From Spongilla lacustris (Eukaryota; Porifera; Demospongiae; Spongillida; Spongillidae), in NCBI GenBank assembly GCA_949361645.1, contig OX442428.1, positions 2,281,847 through 2,345,846 of the forward strand: a stretch of 64,000 nt of DNA, read 5' to 3'. The notes beneath the pieces are model-generated. The model did no database searches. It saw only the letters and a list, made by a program, of their open reading frames with translations, and had not been told where the DNA came from. Below are positions 1 to 11,100 of the stretch, one piece after another. Positions within the stretch are counted from its first letter, which is position 1. The number at the start of each line of letters is the position of its first letter. The position numbers and the translations under genes are program-made.

Positions 1-920
1 AAACATTAAATTCATGCCCACGATACCGCTATGTTTTTAAACATATCAACTACATGTGTATGAATAGTATAAAAATGGACACCTTGTGTTGCTCAAAACC
101 TTGTCAATATTTTAAGTGTATTGAGGGTACTTAAATCTTTTATTCCAATTCTGATATTATTTAGTACCGCATCCAAAAAACAAAAATCATGTTTTCATTG
201 TATGTGTAGTTTTACCCCTAATGGCAAAAATTTTCTTATACTACTTACATGTTTTCAGTTTGGTTTTCAAAAACAGAATCTTAATGTCATTACTGGCTCC
301 ATCTTTAGACACCTAACCTTCACAAAACTAACTGCGAATAAAATGGATAAAAAGTGGCATGTTAATATTACTTCCTCGATGCTAGTCAGAGCCAGGTTCA
401 TTTGGCTGTACAGATTGAAAAATAAAATAAAAAGTTCCATGGTGTCTAGAACTACCTTGGTCATGATGGCAAAATGGACACTTGGACTCTTTGCTAAAAA
501 CGTCTGCCATCTACCTACAGCTCTCCATTCGTGTGGTGAAAGTGTCAGACCAAGTTGTTCATTGGGAATCACTGAAAGCCAAGTTGGAGTATGTGTAGCA
601 GAGACTGCTGTTAGTCTGGCTCTGATTATTATTATTATTATTAGTATTTATTTTATGTGTACAAGCGACCATGCACAATCAAACCACCCTAACCCTCAAG
701 CAGGTCCATTGTTGTGGCTTCTGAAATTGACCTTGCCCTTGCAATGGAAGCACGGGCATTAAATCGAACTAAGAGGAGACTTAGCCTGCCATTAATGGAA
801 TTTAGCATGGTAGCCTTAGTGGAATTGCCCTGTGCCACAAGTCGTACTGCAAGTTGTGCTAAAAAACTGGCCTGCTGTTCTTCATGTCTCCACCACTAGT
901 TGAATACAGTTCGGAGCAGA
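1..920. other. No gene seen; AT-rich sequence
   Basis: I see no convincing exon on either strand. Open frames here lack recognisable motifs and overlap each other on both strands. A short ATT microsatellite lies near 627-645. Confidence 0.5.
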
Positions 921-1735
921 TCAGATTATTACATGTGTGCCTCGCTGCTGCACCTGCAACCACACCCACTTTGGACAAAATGCTTGATTTAAGCAGAGAA
1001 GTGCAATGGCTGCAGGCTTATCACTAGTGGCTGCAGGCTTATCACCAGTGGCTGCAGGCTTATCACCAGTGGCTGCAGGCTTATCACCAGTGGCTGCAGC
1101 CTTATCACCAGTGGCTGCAGGCTTATCACCAGTGGCTGCAGGCTTGTCACCAGTGGCTGCAGGCTTATCACCAGTGGCTGCAGGCTTATCACCAGTGGAC
1201 CAGCTTGGAATAAGTATATCTGCAGGTCTTGTTAGCCTCATTTCTTGTCCCAAACCAGCACCGGCTTCCAGTTTTGGGTTCAACAGAGCTTGCTTACAAA
1301 AATTTAATATAAAATTACACAACGTATTATGGCGAGCCACTACATCTCCCCCAAATTTGCAGGTACCTGCATGGTCCGCCTCCAGAGCTTTGAGTAAGCA
1401 CATACCCCTACTTCTGGTGTTAGAGGCAGACCAAGCCACCGTTTGAGGCTCCAAACCCAAGACCTACCTCATGATCAAGCTGACCACCCAGCTGAGCCCT
1501 ATGACAAAACTGGGCAAAAACATCCCTCAAACTGTGGTGGTTCAAAACCACATCACCACCCCCTTTGCATGTCATGGCATGATGCCCAAGAGAATCCAGC
1601 TGGTGGTCAGGGCAGTAAGGGCAACGTACAGTGTTGTAGCTGTGAACCTGGAACTAGTCTGGCTCCAAGTGACGATCAAGTCCCCTCGATGGAATTACGG
1701 CTAGCCAAGAGGAAGCATGGCGTGATAAGACTGAT
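921..1735 (-). pseudogene. C-terminal remnant of a non-LTR-type retroelement protein
   Basis: Read on the minus strand, two consecutive stretches resemble the C-terminal tail that follows reverse transcriptase in a retroelement family common in marine invertebrates. One (about 1500-1730) has a Cys-x2-Cys finger followed by GHHAMTCKGGGDVV and a basic helix. The other (about 1200-1410) repeats the same theme with CKFGGDVVARHNTL, and further on RPADILIPSW. The shared pattern is a Cys/His finger, a double-glycine GGDVV motif and an RPAD motif. Reading frames are broken and the upstream polymerase is missing, so this is a dead fragment. A 21-bp minisatellite (1009-1197) interrupts it in frame, giving repeats of TGDKPAA. 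The assignment to the same family as 25190-26886 is inference from motif order. Confidence 0.55.
1009..1197. repeat. 21-bp minisatellite, 9 copies
   Basis: The unit GGCTGCAGGCTTATCACCAG plus one T repeats nine times with a few substitutions. Because 21 is a multiple of three, the array stays open in several frames and creates long artificial ORFs on both strands. It sits inside the retroelement remnant. Confidence 0.95.
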
Positions 1736-1739
1736 AGTA

Positions 1740-2927
1740 GACAAGCATGGTTGGCTGGAGTTGAGATGAGGCACAGCTGGTCAAATTGATGGTCATCAAT
1801 TCTGGTTGATAAGTCTTGAGACAAGACTCCAGCAGACTCCAGAGATGGAACTTGCAGGTGGAACCAAGCTATGTATCTGAACAACCTGCTTTGTTTACTG
1901 AAATTACATGTAAAACACAATACATAGAAAAACTCAAAGGATGTCCAGCAGGCCAATTCAAGGGAGGGAGCACATCTGGCCAATAAGGCTCTAGCCATGG
2001 CCCAAACCAGGGTGAAGTTCAGCTGCTGTAGAGCTCTGTGAGCACCTTACCTTTGTTGGAAGAAGTGATGATGATATGGATCGAAGTATATGAGCTCTTT
2101 ATTATCCAATATGCCCAGCTCATTTGGGACTGTACATTTGGTTATCACATCCACAACAGGAAATGCACAAAGGAAACGTAGACATTCTTAAATCAGTGAA
2201 GTTCATTCTCATAAAGCATCATTGCCATGGTGCAAACGGATTTTATGTCTTCAGTCTAACAGTGCTAACATTTATAAATAATGTAGTAAGCTAATTAATG
2301 TGGACTTCTATTATCAGCTGCATGTTATATTGGGACAGCAAAATGCATAGTGATTTATCAGGGATATAAGATGCACTCACTCATTGGCAGACATTATAAT
2401 CAATTATTGTAAGTGGTGATCTTCATTTAAAGTAAACATACAATTAACATCCTTCACACATATACCATTCTCTCAAGTGTTACAAGATTTTGGTCACACC
2501 TGTCAGCTGTCATCTATGAATAATCCACTTCCTTGCATTTTCACATTGAAAGTGCATTGGCAAAAACTAATCTATGTACGTGTATCAAATGCAGTTTTTG
2601 CTCACATACGTACAACGAATGCAATAATAACAGGTAAAAAAATATCTTCTTAAAAAAAATCATATAATGAAGTGGGCTTACTTCATCAATCATAGTAAAA
2701 AGTGCTTTCTTCAGATCTACATGCATCATCAGATTCATCACCCCATGCATACGTAAAAAAAAACGCAGATACCGTCACCCTGCTGTTCATTGCTCTCAAA
2801 ACAATACACAGATGCCAAACACTTTGCTTTTTTTTTTTAGTGTAAAACACGCATGCGCAGTCCTAAATTTTTAGCCCTAAGGGAATTAATGACAATTTCA
2901 CATACGTCATAATATAACTACGAAGCA
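1740..2927. other. No gene seen
   Basis: AT-rich intergenic sequence with short open frames only. I recognise no exon, RNA gene or terminal repeats before the Tigger element begins. Confidence 0.5.
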
Positions 2928-3083
2928 CAGTCATCTCCCGTTATAAGCGCCACGTTTGTTCCCTGCGCTTATACCATACATGGCCCGTACAATGCGCTTA
3001 TAACGGGAGTGGGTTTGTGGCTTTGTAGCCACTAAATTGCGTATGTAAACTGTGAGCAATGAATTTTAGCTGGCATGTACGAA

Positions 3084-5442
3084 TTAGGCAGGCAGCGTTT
3101 GGATTTTTTCAACAAATTGTAGCACCATCCTGTACTCTTCTTCTGAGAAGGTTCCAATGTTGTCTCCCACAAACTGTGACAAAACCAGTGAGCTGGTCTG
3201 GGCTTCACGCAATGAGACTGGCTTGGGTTCCACATCATTTGGTTCTTCATTTGGGTCTTCACCATTTTCATCTGACATTGGTTGACCAGTAATCCTTGCA
3301 GCTATCTCTGCAATAGTCTCAGTTCCCTCAGTCTCCGTTTCCCCAGGGTCCATAACCCATTCCACTGCAGTCATGTGACTAACACCATTGACCACAGGGA
3401 GTCTTTGAATTGCAGATGAGATGTTCATCAGAGGAACATTCTCAGCAGCTTCTGCAGCTATATATGCTGCATTGCCTGGCTTTAGCCTGCATTGCCATTC
3501 ATCTGGCAATATACCTGTTTTACACCAACAGTTGATGATGGTGTTCTGCGATATTTCACTCCATGCTCCTACCAGCCAGATAATTGCCTAAAAACAGAAA
3601 CCTTAGTTCATTATACATGTATCTCAAACAACATTTAATATGATTGACCTGTTTCACATCTGTTTTTAGTGAAAGGGTCCGCATGTCCTGTCTAGGGTTA
3701 ATGTCATATTGCATCACCATATGTTGAGCCAACTTGCATTTATAACAAACTTTAAATGCAGCAATGACCCCTTGGTCCAGTGGCTGAACCACAGAAGTGC
3801 AATTTGCTGGCAGAAATAGTAGCAGCAGGTTACTCAGCTTGATTGCATGCAAGCTGCCAACTTTTTTTGGTGCTACATTTCTGACAGCATGTGATGTGGC
3901 ATTGTCAAGGAACATCAGGCATTGGCGATTCTGAGCCTTAAACTGTTCATTGATTATCACTGACCAATCAGAGAACACCTGTATATAAATAGAAGTAAAT
4001 TGCACATGTTACAGTAATGCACCATCCTTACATCAGAGCACATCCAGGCCTTTTTGTTGTTGTAGTACCATACCAAGCTGTTTGGGTTGAATGACTTGCC
4101 AAAGCATCGTGGTCTTTTGTATTTATGAATCACAAGCGGCTTCAGGCGTTCACTTCCTGTGACATTCACAGCAAGGCAAACTGTGACACGGTCCTTGGCC
4201 TTTTTAGCCCCTCGAATATCAGCAGTAGTTGACAGTGTACGATCAGGCTGTAGAGGAAATATAAGCTTTACACAAAAGTCTAGATATGAATTATTCACCG
4301 TGATAGCAGGTGAATATTAGGGGTTGTTTCATATGCGTATATACTTACAGCTTGCCTATAAAACAACCCAGTCTCATCACAGTTGAAGACATCATTTGGA
4401 CTGTATCCTTCGATGATACTAGGCAGCTCTCTTCTAGCACATGCTATGCCTGCTTGATCAGCTCCACCTGCTTCTCCGTGCAGCTTTACACTGAATACTC
4501 CATGTCTTGCTTTCCATCTTGAAAGCCATCCCTGACTTAAAATAAGCTCACCTTCTGCATTTAAATCTTCGTCATCAGTCTCACTTCCTGCATATGGAGG
4601 TCGGGCTGAGTGAGATGGCTGTTGGCTGGATGGTGATGGCTGTTGGCTGGATGGTGATGGCTGTTGGCTGGATGGTGATGGCTGTTGGCTAGATGGTGAT
4701 GGCTGTTGGCTAGATGGTGATGGCTGTTGGCTGGATGGTGATGATTGCCGGCTAGATGGTGATGATTGCTGGCTAGATGGTGATGATTGCTGGCTGGATG
4801 GTGATGATTGCTGGCTGGATGGTGATGATTGCTGGCTGGATGGTAATGATTGCTGGCTGGATGGTGATGATTGCTGGCTAGATGGTAATGATTGCTGGCT
4901 GGATGGTGATGATTGCTGGCTGGATGGTGATGATTGCTGGCTGGACAGTAACGACTGTTGGCTTGATGATAATGCTGTGGTTGAGACAGATGGCTGCTGC
5001 CTACTGTTAGAGGACGAAGAAAGACGTATGTGAAGGTGTTGAGCTAGTTCGGATGCTTTTGACAGTAGTAGAGCACCCGAAAGCATGCCGTTGCGTTCAC
5101 GCACACTGTACAGTGTAAAAGACTAAGAATTATTACAGAACAAGTCATGTACTATGTACGAATGCTCTTGTCAGTATACAACCAGCTAGCAACAAGCATT
5201 ACCTGCAAAACCAGGAGAATAAACCTTCATCAAGCAAAGGCCATTTAGAGCTTCGTCTCTTACAACGTTTAACCAGCTTTAATACATCTGCCAACTACAG
5301 ATCGATGTATCACCTTTCCCGTCTGCAATTTGAACCATGCTGCTACCGCTTCTTCTGAATGACCAGTTTGCATTCTTCTTTTAGCAATTTCGTGTTTCTC
5401 AGCCCCTGTTAGCCGAGTCCTTGTTCTTTTGAGCTCGGACAT
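3084..5442 (-). CDS. Tigger/pogo-type transposase (DDE_1 family), several exons
   Basis: The transposase binds the element's inverted repeats and cuts and pastes it in the nucleus. The first exon (ATG at 5442, down to about 5275) encodes an N-terminal helix-turn-helix of the CENP-B/psq kind beginning MSELKRTRTRLTGAEKHEI. A second exon (about 5104-4330) carries a Ser/Gln/Pro repeat tract and then the first catalytic Asp in FNCDETGLFY. Two further exons (about 4245-4030 and 3980-3590) contain RTLSTTADIRG and the second and third acidic residues in FLDNATSH and QPLDQGVIAAFK. The last exon (3509-3084) is the acidic C-terminal tail typical of Tigger proteins. I see no stop or frameshift inside any exon, so the gene may still be functional. 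Exon borders are approximate. Lower-GC codon use matches the surrounding repeats. Confidence 0.8.
4610..4950 (-). repeat. Coding 21-bp minisatellite in the transposase
   Basis: About sixteen copies of a 21-bp unit (plus strand GATGGCTGTTGGCTGGATGG plus one T, with variants) encode repeats of SPSSQQ plus one residue. The unit keeps the frame open. It lies between the DNA-binding and catalytic regions, where Tigger proteins tolerate linkers. Confidence 0.9.
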
Positions 5443-5977
5443 CGCAAGTCAGTCACAATGTTACAACACGCAAGTTTTTAGCGCATGCATATATCTCAGT
5501 ATAAAGGCGCTCTTTGTATCGATGATGCATAATAACAAAAGGTTTTGTGCGCTGATCCCACGACAGAAAGGAAATGACCGCCTTTCTATCTGCAGGTATA
5601 GGTTAAAGCAATACCATGTATATTGTTAGCTGCATCGATCTATGCATAAACTTTTTGTGCGTGAACAAAACCTTTTGTCCGTGATAGCGTTATATCCTTG
5701 ACCAGCTACATGTATGCATGACGCGCGCACTTATCCTATATCCTTTGTCAATGCCTGAATAGTTGTGTTTTCAGTTTGTTTAACGGCTGCTGTGTTGTGG
5801 GTCGAGGTTTTTAAAACATGAAATATGAATTCATTACACACCGTACGTTATGTTTGAATTACGTTAGGTATTGCCACAAAGTACGCCCCCTGCGCTTATA
5901 ACGGGAGAATGCGCTTATAACGCAGTGCGCTTATAACGGGAGTAGACTGCAGTACCAAAGCATCACATGATAAGGCA

Positions 5978-6930
5978 ATGGCGGAACCAAATGTAAGTTT
6001 TTTTTTCCGAATACTGCTGCGCTTCCATGCCTCAACCCCCCGCTAATCTGGTTAGCTGTACCAGGTCGTTAGAGCGCGCAGAGCAGGGTACGGTACTATC
6101 AACGATGCCCCCGACCCGCATGGCGCTGTGGAAGAAGATCCCAACCAACAGCCAATTCGCCCATTTATTGTATGGTTCACGGTGCCTTACATCAGCGTGA
6201 AGATACTGCAATTGGTAAATCACCCCTCCTATCTCCTGACCCTATTCATCTCGCAGTATATGTGCTTAGATTCTCAACTTGATCGTAATCGTTATGATGT
6301 TTATATGGAAGAGCGCTGGTATAAACCTAGCCAATCTGGTTGCCACGGGCGCCACGCAGGGCTTCGACAGCTACAGGAACGAAGTGTACTGCTTCATAGG
6401 GCTGTCCGTACTCTCCGTCGTGTACAGTGTGGTCATGGTGCTGATTGGGTTATGTCGAGTAAAACTGCGCGCCATTGCTGTGAGGGCGGGTGTACGAAAG
6501 CTTAGGTTAAGTTGTCATTGTTCCAACTTCCTTGTGTGTAGCTCACGCTGCTGCCCAGCATTGGCTTCTTCCTCTGGCTGTTCGCCGCTCCGTTTATGAG
6601 CTACGTTGTGCGACAGTTGCAGAACAGCTACTGGGCGAGGCAGGTCAATTTGAATACGACCTACCTTTCGGTTGCCGCGGTGGGTGGAATATCCGTACAT
6701 GTCAATCGAACGTCTCTCCTAACGCTCTTTTCTCTCTCTCTCACCCTCCTCCTCCTCCTCCTCCTCCACCCCCGTTGTTGCAGGGTTTAGGGTTTGGTCT
6801 CATGATTCTGTTTGTATCTGACTCGTTCCTTGGTTTCGTCCACCTACAATCTGGTGAGGAGGCCAAGAGGTCGGGGGCAGAGCCAACTCCTGTTGCCCCA
6901 GCTGTTGAAGATAGGAGGTTCGAACACTGA
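5978..6930 (+). CDS. Four-helix membrane protein, MARVEL/tetraspan-like, five exons
   Basis: I could assemble this gene end to end in phase: 5978-5992, 6056-6214, 6270-6491, 6542-6679 and 6784-6930, giving a 226-residue protein from ATG to TGA. All introns are short with GT/AG borders. Four strongly hydrophobic segments are visible: around ILNLIVIVMMFIWKSAG, FIGLSVLSVVYSVVMVLIGL, LLPSIGFFLWLFAAPFMSYV and LGFGLMILFVSDSFLGFVHL. They are separated by a polar loop, a short basic loop and an Asn-containing loop. The C-tail (about 24 residues) is charged and proline-containing. No signal peptide precedes the first helix. The spacing resembles MARVEL/synaptogyrin-like tetraspans, which organise membrane microdomains, but I cannot name the family with certainty. 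A small tandem CTC tract lies in the last intron. Exon 1 begins 28 bases beyond the Tigger end, so the promoter may overlap the transposon. Confidence 0.72.
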
Positions 6931-7007
6931 TTTTATATCTCAATTGATTCAGTTACTCTCAGTTACTCCTGTGTGATGCAATCAATGCATGTGTGCCCTC
7001 TTCACGT

Positions 7008-7032
7008 CCCCCCCCCCCCCCCCCCCCCCCCC
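7008..7032. repeat. Poly-C run (25)
   Basis: Twenty-five consecutive C residues in the presumed 3' untranslated region of the tetraspan-like gene. Length in an assembly is likely imprecise. Confidence 0.9.
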
Positions 7033-7063
7033 AAGTGCACTGTTTGTGTGTGTCAATTTTAAA

Positions 7064-7069
7064 AATAAA
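7064..7069 (+). promoter_or_regulatory. AATAAA polyadenylation signal
   Basis: An AATAAA hexamer lies about 135 bases past the stop codon of the tetraspan-like gene, following a poly-C run (7008-7032). Position and strand fit 3' end formation for that gene. Confidence 0.6.
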
Positions 7070-7473
7070 GAAAAAAACATGTCTGGATATTTTTTTTATT
7101 TGTTGTTAATTGTTGAGCATTAGTGCTGTGGTTAGCACAACAGAGCACTCACCATGTGCCTCGCCCACCATAGTCACATAAGCAAGCTTTATTAAAAGTA
7201 ATAAAAAACGGAATTATTACTTTCGAGAAATTACATGCTTAGTTATCAAGATGTTCTTAGTATTGCATTATGATGCAATACGCACAGCCATGTCTGGCCT
7301 TACCACCCCTCCCCCTCTGCCGCGTTACTAATCAACTGTACAGTGCGTACATGACCTCTGAAACAGTTTGCCCTAACTGTTCCACACTTACTAAACCCTG
7401 TTTAAGTGGGTTGGCCAACAACATAAATGTACTACACACGTGTACATGTACAAGCCATTAAACATGAAAGATC

Positions 7474-7620
7474 TCAGTGCTTGATGCAGACTGTCTTGAC
7501 CTCGGTGTAGAACTCGACTGAATCCTTGAACCCTTCTCTGCCCACTCCAGACATCTTGCACCCTCCAAAGGACATGTTGATGTCCCTCACCATCCAGCAG
7601 TTCACCCAAACGGTCCCCAC
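7474..7620 (-). CDS. ALDH8A1: Orphan last exon of an ALDH8A1-like aldehyde dehydrogenase
   Basis: Minus-strand translation gives 48 residues and a stop, with the C-terminal signature of aldehyde dehydrogenases: VGTVWVNCW, INMSFGGCKMSGVGREG, then FYTEVKTVCIKH. GTVWVNCW and a terminal KH are characteristic of ALDH8A1, the 2-aminomuconic semialdehyde dehydrogenase of cytosolic kynurenine breakdown. A perfect acceptor (CAG) sits at the 5' side (7621-7623). The family is normally about 490 residues, so over 90% of the protein, including the catalytic Cys and Glu, should lie upstream (to the right). Instead a plus-strand PDIA6-like gene starts about 560 bases away, and I find no further ALDH exon in the window. 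It is either a gene with very long introns, a duplicated fragment or a misassembly. Confidence 0.75.
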   Translation of the reverse strand: MGTVWVNCWMVRDINMSFGGCKMSGVGREGFKDSVEFYTEVKTVCIKH

Positions 7621-7697
7621 CTGAAAGGGAAATGATTAAAGTAGTGTTTATATCGATACTGAAAGCTTATTTCAGTCACGTGATACAGAAATATTAT

Positions 7698-7747
7698 TTG
7701 CCATTACTTGTCTCCATGTACATGTACATGGAGACAAGTAATGGCAA
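7698..7747. repeat. Perfect 50-bp palindrome
   Basis: Bases 7698-7722 are the exact reverse complement of 7723-7747, with no spacer. The centre is TGTACATGTACA. It lies between the ALDH8A1 tail exon and the PDIA6-like gene. Confidence 0.97.
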
Positions 7748-7979
7748 TCACATTTAGGATGCAAACCTCCTAATCCAACTCGTCGGCAAAATTTAACATG
7801 GAGTGTGACGAGTAATATCCACTTAAATGACATGTGTACATGTGGCAGAAGATTACAGAAGATTACAAGTATTCGTGAAAGCATATGCCACAATAGATGT
7901 ACATGTCATACAGAAAGACAATGCACACAGCCTCAATGCTGGGCAGCACCACACACTTCCATGCAGATTTGCAACTAAC

Positions 7980-8059
7980 CAGCACTACCAAGTGTACACC
8001 AGCACTACCAGGTGTACACCAGCACTACCAGGTGTGCACCAGCACTACCAGGTGTACAC
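7980..8059. repeat. 20-bp minisatellite, 4 copies
   Basis: Four copies of CAGCACTACCAGGTGTACAC with two substitutions, just upstream of the first visible PDIA6-like exon. Confidence 0.95.
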
Positions 8060-8181
8060 CCTTCTCTTGCCCTCAAAGTCAAACATCTGCACTGTACTGC
8101 ATTGCATAAGATAGGCACACACAATGGAGCCTTATTATGGAAATCATTATTATCTCTTGTTATGTGTCCCCCTCACCACAG

Positions 8182-11100
8182 GTGCAAGGAATGCTGAAGG
8201 TATTGTGGAGGCTGCTCTGAAGGCTGCCAAGTCTGTTGTCATGGAGAGGCTGGGGAAGAAGCCCTCCTCTGAGGTCAGTCAATCACACTAGTAACCAGGA
8301 GTATCCTGAGGTGTAGGCAGTAGTCCTGGTACAGTGTACTGTGTACATGTACCAAGTATTCTCAACGATTGTAAAATTTTCTTCACTAACTGCAATGTAC
8401 ATGTAATGTATATTTGGTCACTACTTTTCACTTTAATGGAATTGCATGTTGTGTGCTGGCTAGTTCATCCAATTGCAGCTTAGAAACACTTCAATGTGTT
8501 CACTTTTTGTTCAAATGTTATACATCAGCGATATTGCTGTATACATGTACTGGCCCCAATTCAATAGTACATGTAATTTCTGGGTGAAGGAGTTCTCAAA
8601 TAATTAATGACACAAGCCAGGTTTTTGTACTGTAGTTACTGGACCCCTCGATGCTAGACGACCCACCTTCTGCTCCCACCACCTTCTGGGTACAAGCAGT
8701 ACCCCACTCTTCCCCTCCTGCATATACGTCCTCTGCATGCGACCGAATGTGTACTGCAATGGTACATGTACATGTTATGTGTTCACAGAATATTTTAACA
8801 CAAATCATTTATACACAATGTATGAACTGTGTGGTGAACAGACGAAGGTTTTGCTTTTTTTTTTGCACATCCATTGTGCCAAGCAGTACACAAGTATCGT
8901 CTTAATTTTTGCATCCAGTGGAGGGGACAAGTACATGTAAATGTATCAACTACTGCTTTGTGCCCATCAGGACAGCCATGGTCACTCTGGAGGAGGTGGA
9001 GGTGGCGGTAGTGATGATGTTGTTCAGCTGACGGACAAGAACTTCAAGGATGTGGTGCTCAACAGTCAGGACATGTGGCTGGTCGAATTCTTTGCGCCTT
9101 GGTAAGGGCATGCCTATGTATGAGTGGCCATCAAGATTCTGCTATTTTAAATACTGTAATGGATGGCATACAACACAATAGCTGGGAAAGTAGGAAATTG
9201 GCCTAATATTAACCCCAACTTTGGAGCAGAAAGTGGGACGAAATGATTGGCAGGGATTTTTACCAATGTAGGTGCTAATACATACAGTTTGTACTTATCT
9301 ACATTGATGAATAAAGGCATATGGACTTTTGGACCAAAAGTCAGTCTGTGTGCCCTTTATACATGTACATCAGCATATGTAAGAAACACTTTAAACCATT
9401 TATTTGCACCTATGGATTAAAATGCCAATAAGATTTTGTCCTAAAGTTTTAAAAAAAAATGGTGGTTATTGGCCTTGCCCTGTATCACTGGAATGACCCT
9501 GGACTGTGGTACATGTGACCCCAGAGACTGCCTTGTTATTTTTTTAAAAAGAACAATGGTTGATTTTGATAGTTTGATGTCTGACGTCTGCCCATTGGAT
9601 AGTTTTGATAACCTTTACCTGTATGGTTTGGTCTGTGTACACAAGATCACACATGTGTATACATGTTTTACATGGACATGTACTACTACTCCCTCTCTGT
9701 CCATTGTACAATAAGGGCAATCATACATACATATGATCACAATGTACATGTACACACATGTACATCACCAATACGAATAATACTATTGTAGTAGTCCATC
9801 ACTACTTATCCCCTGCTCATTGCCAGATACTAGATGCCAGTTGCAGCTCAGCGTGCATTTTTCATATAGACAGTTACTTAACTTATAAAAATACAGTCGA
9901 ATTAACTTATAAAAATACAGTCGCAATACAGTGTAGTTCTTTAAAAGCAACGTTCCGAGTCATGTAGCAACAGGACAACTGGTATTAAATATTCGGTACT
10001 TGGAATGTGTGCAATTGAACAATATCAACAGCAGGAATAGAAACACAGAAAAAATGTTTGAAAAGTACATCATTCATCAAAAAAGTATATCGTAGAAAGG
10101 AGTCGAAAGAGTCCACTTGTCGAAAATGGCCTAGCCAAACTCTAAAAAAACACAAACACATACTATCTGCGCATGTATAAATAGATGTTGTTTTGCTAGC
10201 CTACATGTGTAGGTGTGTGTACAATGTATATATCATATGCATAATAGAGAATGGTTTGTTGTTGTGAAATGGCTAAGTGAAATGTGACGTTGCTGCATAT
10301 GGTATTTAATTTAGATACATCTTTGTAATTAATTAGTGAATGCTAAACCCATAGAAGTTGCACTGCACCCTTTTCACCCCTTGGGTAGGTGTGGTCACTG
10401 CAAGAGCCTCGCCCCCCAGTGGGCCTCGGCTGCCACCAAGCTGAAGGGGAAGGTTAGGCTGGGGGCCCTGGATGCCACCACAGAGACCGTCACAGCAGGC
10501 CGCTACCAGGTGGGTTAGCACAGCATATCCTGACATACTCCATAGTGTACCAGAATGTACTTGTAATAATTAATAGTGTGCAAAACATACTTATGCATAC
10601 ATGTATGTACATGTACATTATCACGTGATGTGTATCTGTACTTGCACATGTAGGAATGGCAGCTAAGGAGCTATTTAAATCTTTTCCTCCACACATGACA
10701 CACGCACAGATTCAAGGCTTTCCCACCATCAAGTATTTCCCGGCAGGCAAGAAGGATTTCAACAGTGCTGAGCCCTATGAGGGAGGCAGAACCAGTGATG
10801 AGATTGTTCAGTGGGAACTGGACAAGTGGTCGGTGAACCTCCCACCTCCAGAGGTGAAGCAGGTATGTGTCTGCCCCCCCCCCCCCCCCCCGCTGTGCTC
10901 AAGTTAACAACACGACCAATGCTGCCAGCTTGTCAGCCAGGAGGTGTTGGACGAGTGTGCCCAGAAGCAGCTGTGTATGCTCTCCTTCCTGCCACACATT
11001 CTGGACAGCAGGGCATCTGGTCGCAACACTTACCTCAGCACACTGAAGAGCTCGGCAGAGAAGTTCAAGCAGCGGTCGTTTGGGTAAGCATCCCAGTGCT

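Larger units (their letters stand above)
2928..5949 (-). mobile_element. Full-length Tigger/pogo-type DNA transposon
   Basis: The two ends are inverted copies of each other. The left end starts CAGTCATCTCCCGTTATAAG at 2928, and the reverse complement of the right end (ending 5949) starts CAGTCTACTCCCGTTATAAG. Further inverted copies of the GCGCTTATAACGGGAG word lie just inside both ends (2970-3010 and 5890-5945), giving a multi-copy subterminal structure. The flanking dinucleotide is CA on both sides (2926-2927 and 5950-5951), not the TA expected for the Tc1/mariner-pogo superfamily; TA occurs a few bases further out on both sides. The element is about 3.0 kb and carries one spliced transposase gene on the minus strand that looks intact. 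Tigger/pogo elements move by cut and paste. Confidence 0.88.

Noticed and set aside
1006..1446. 146-residue plus-strand ORF of AAGLSPV repeats
   Set aside because: Opposite-strand shadow of the 21-bp minisatellite; the minus strand carries the recognisable remnant.
5960..6130. Minus-strand ORF 6032-6223
   Set aside because: Overlaps a plus-strand gene with consistent splice phase and has no motif.
7698..7747. microRNA precursor
   Set aside because: The stem has no loop and perfect pairing throughout, unlike animal pre-miRNAs; no supporting evidence.
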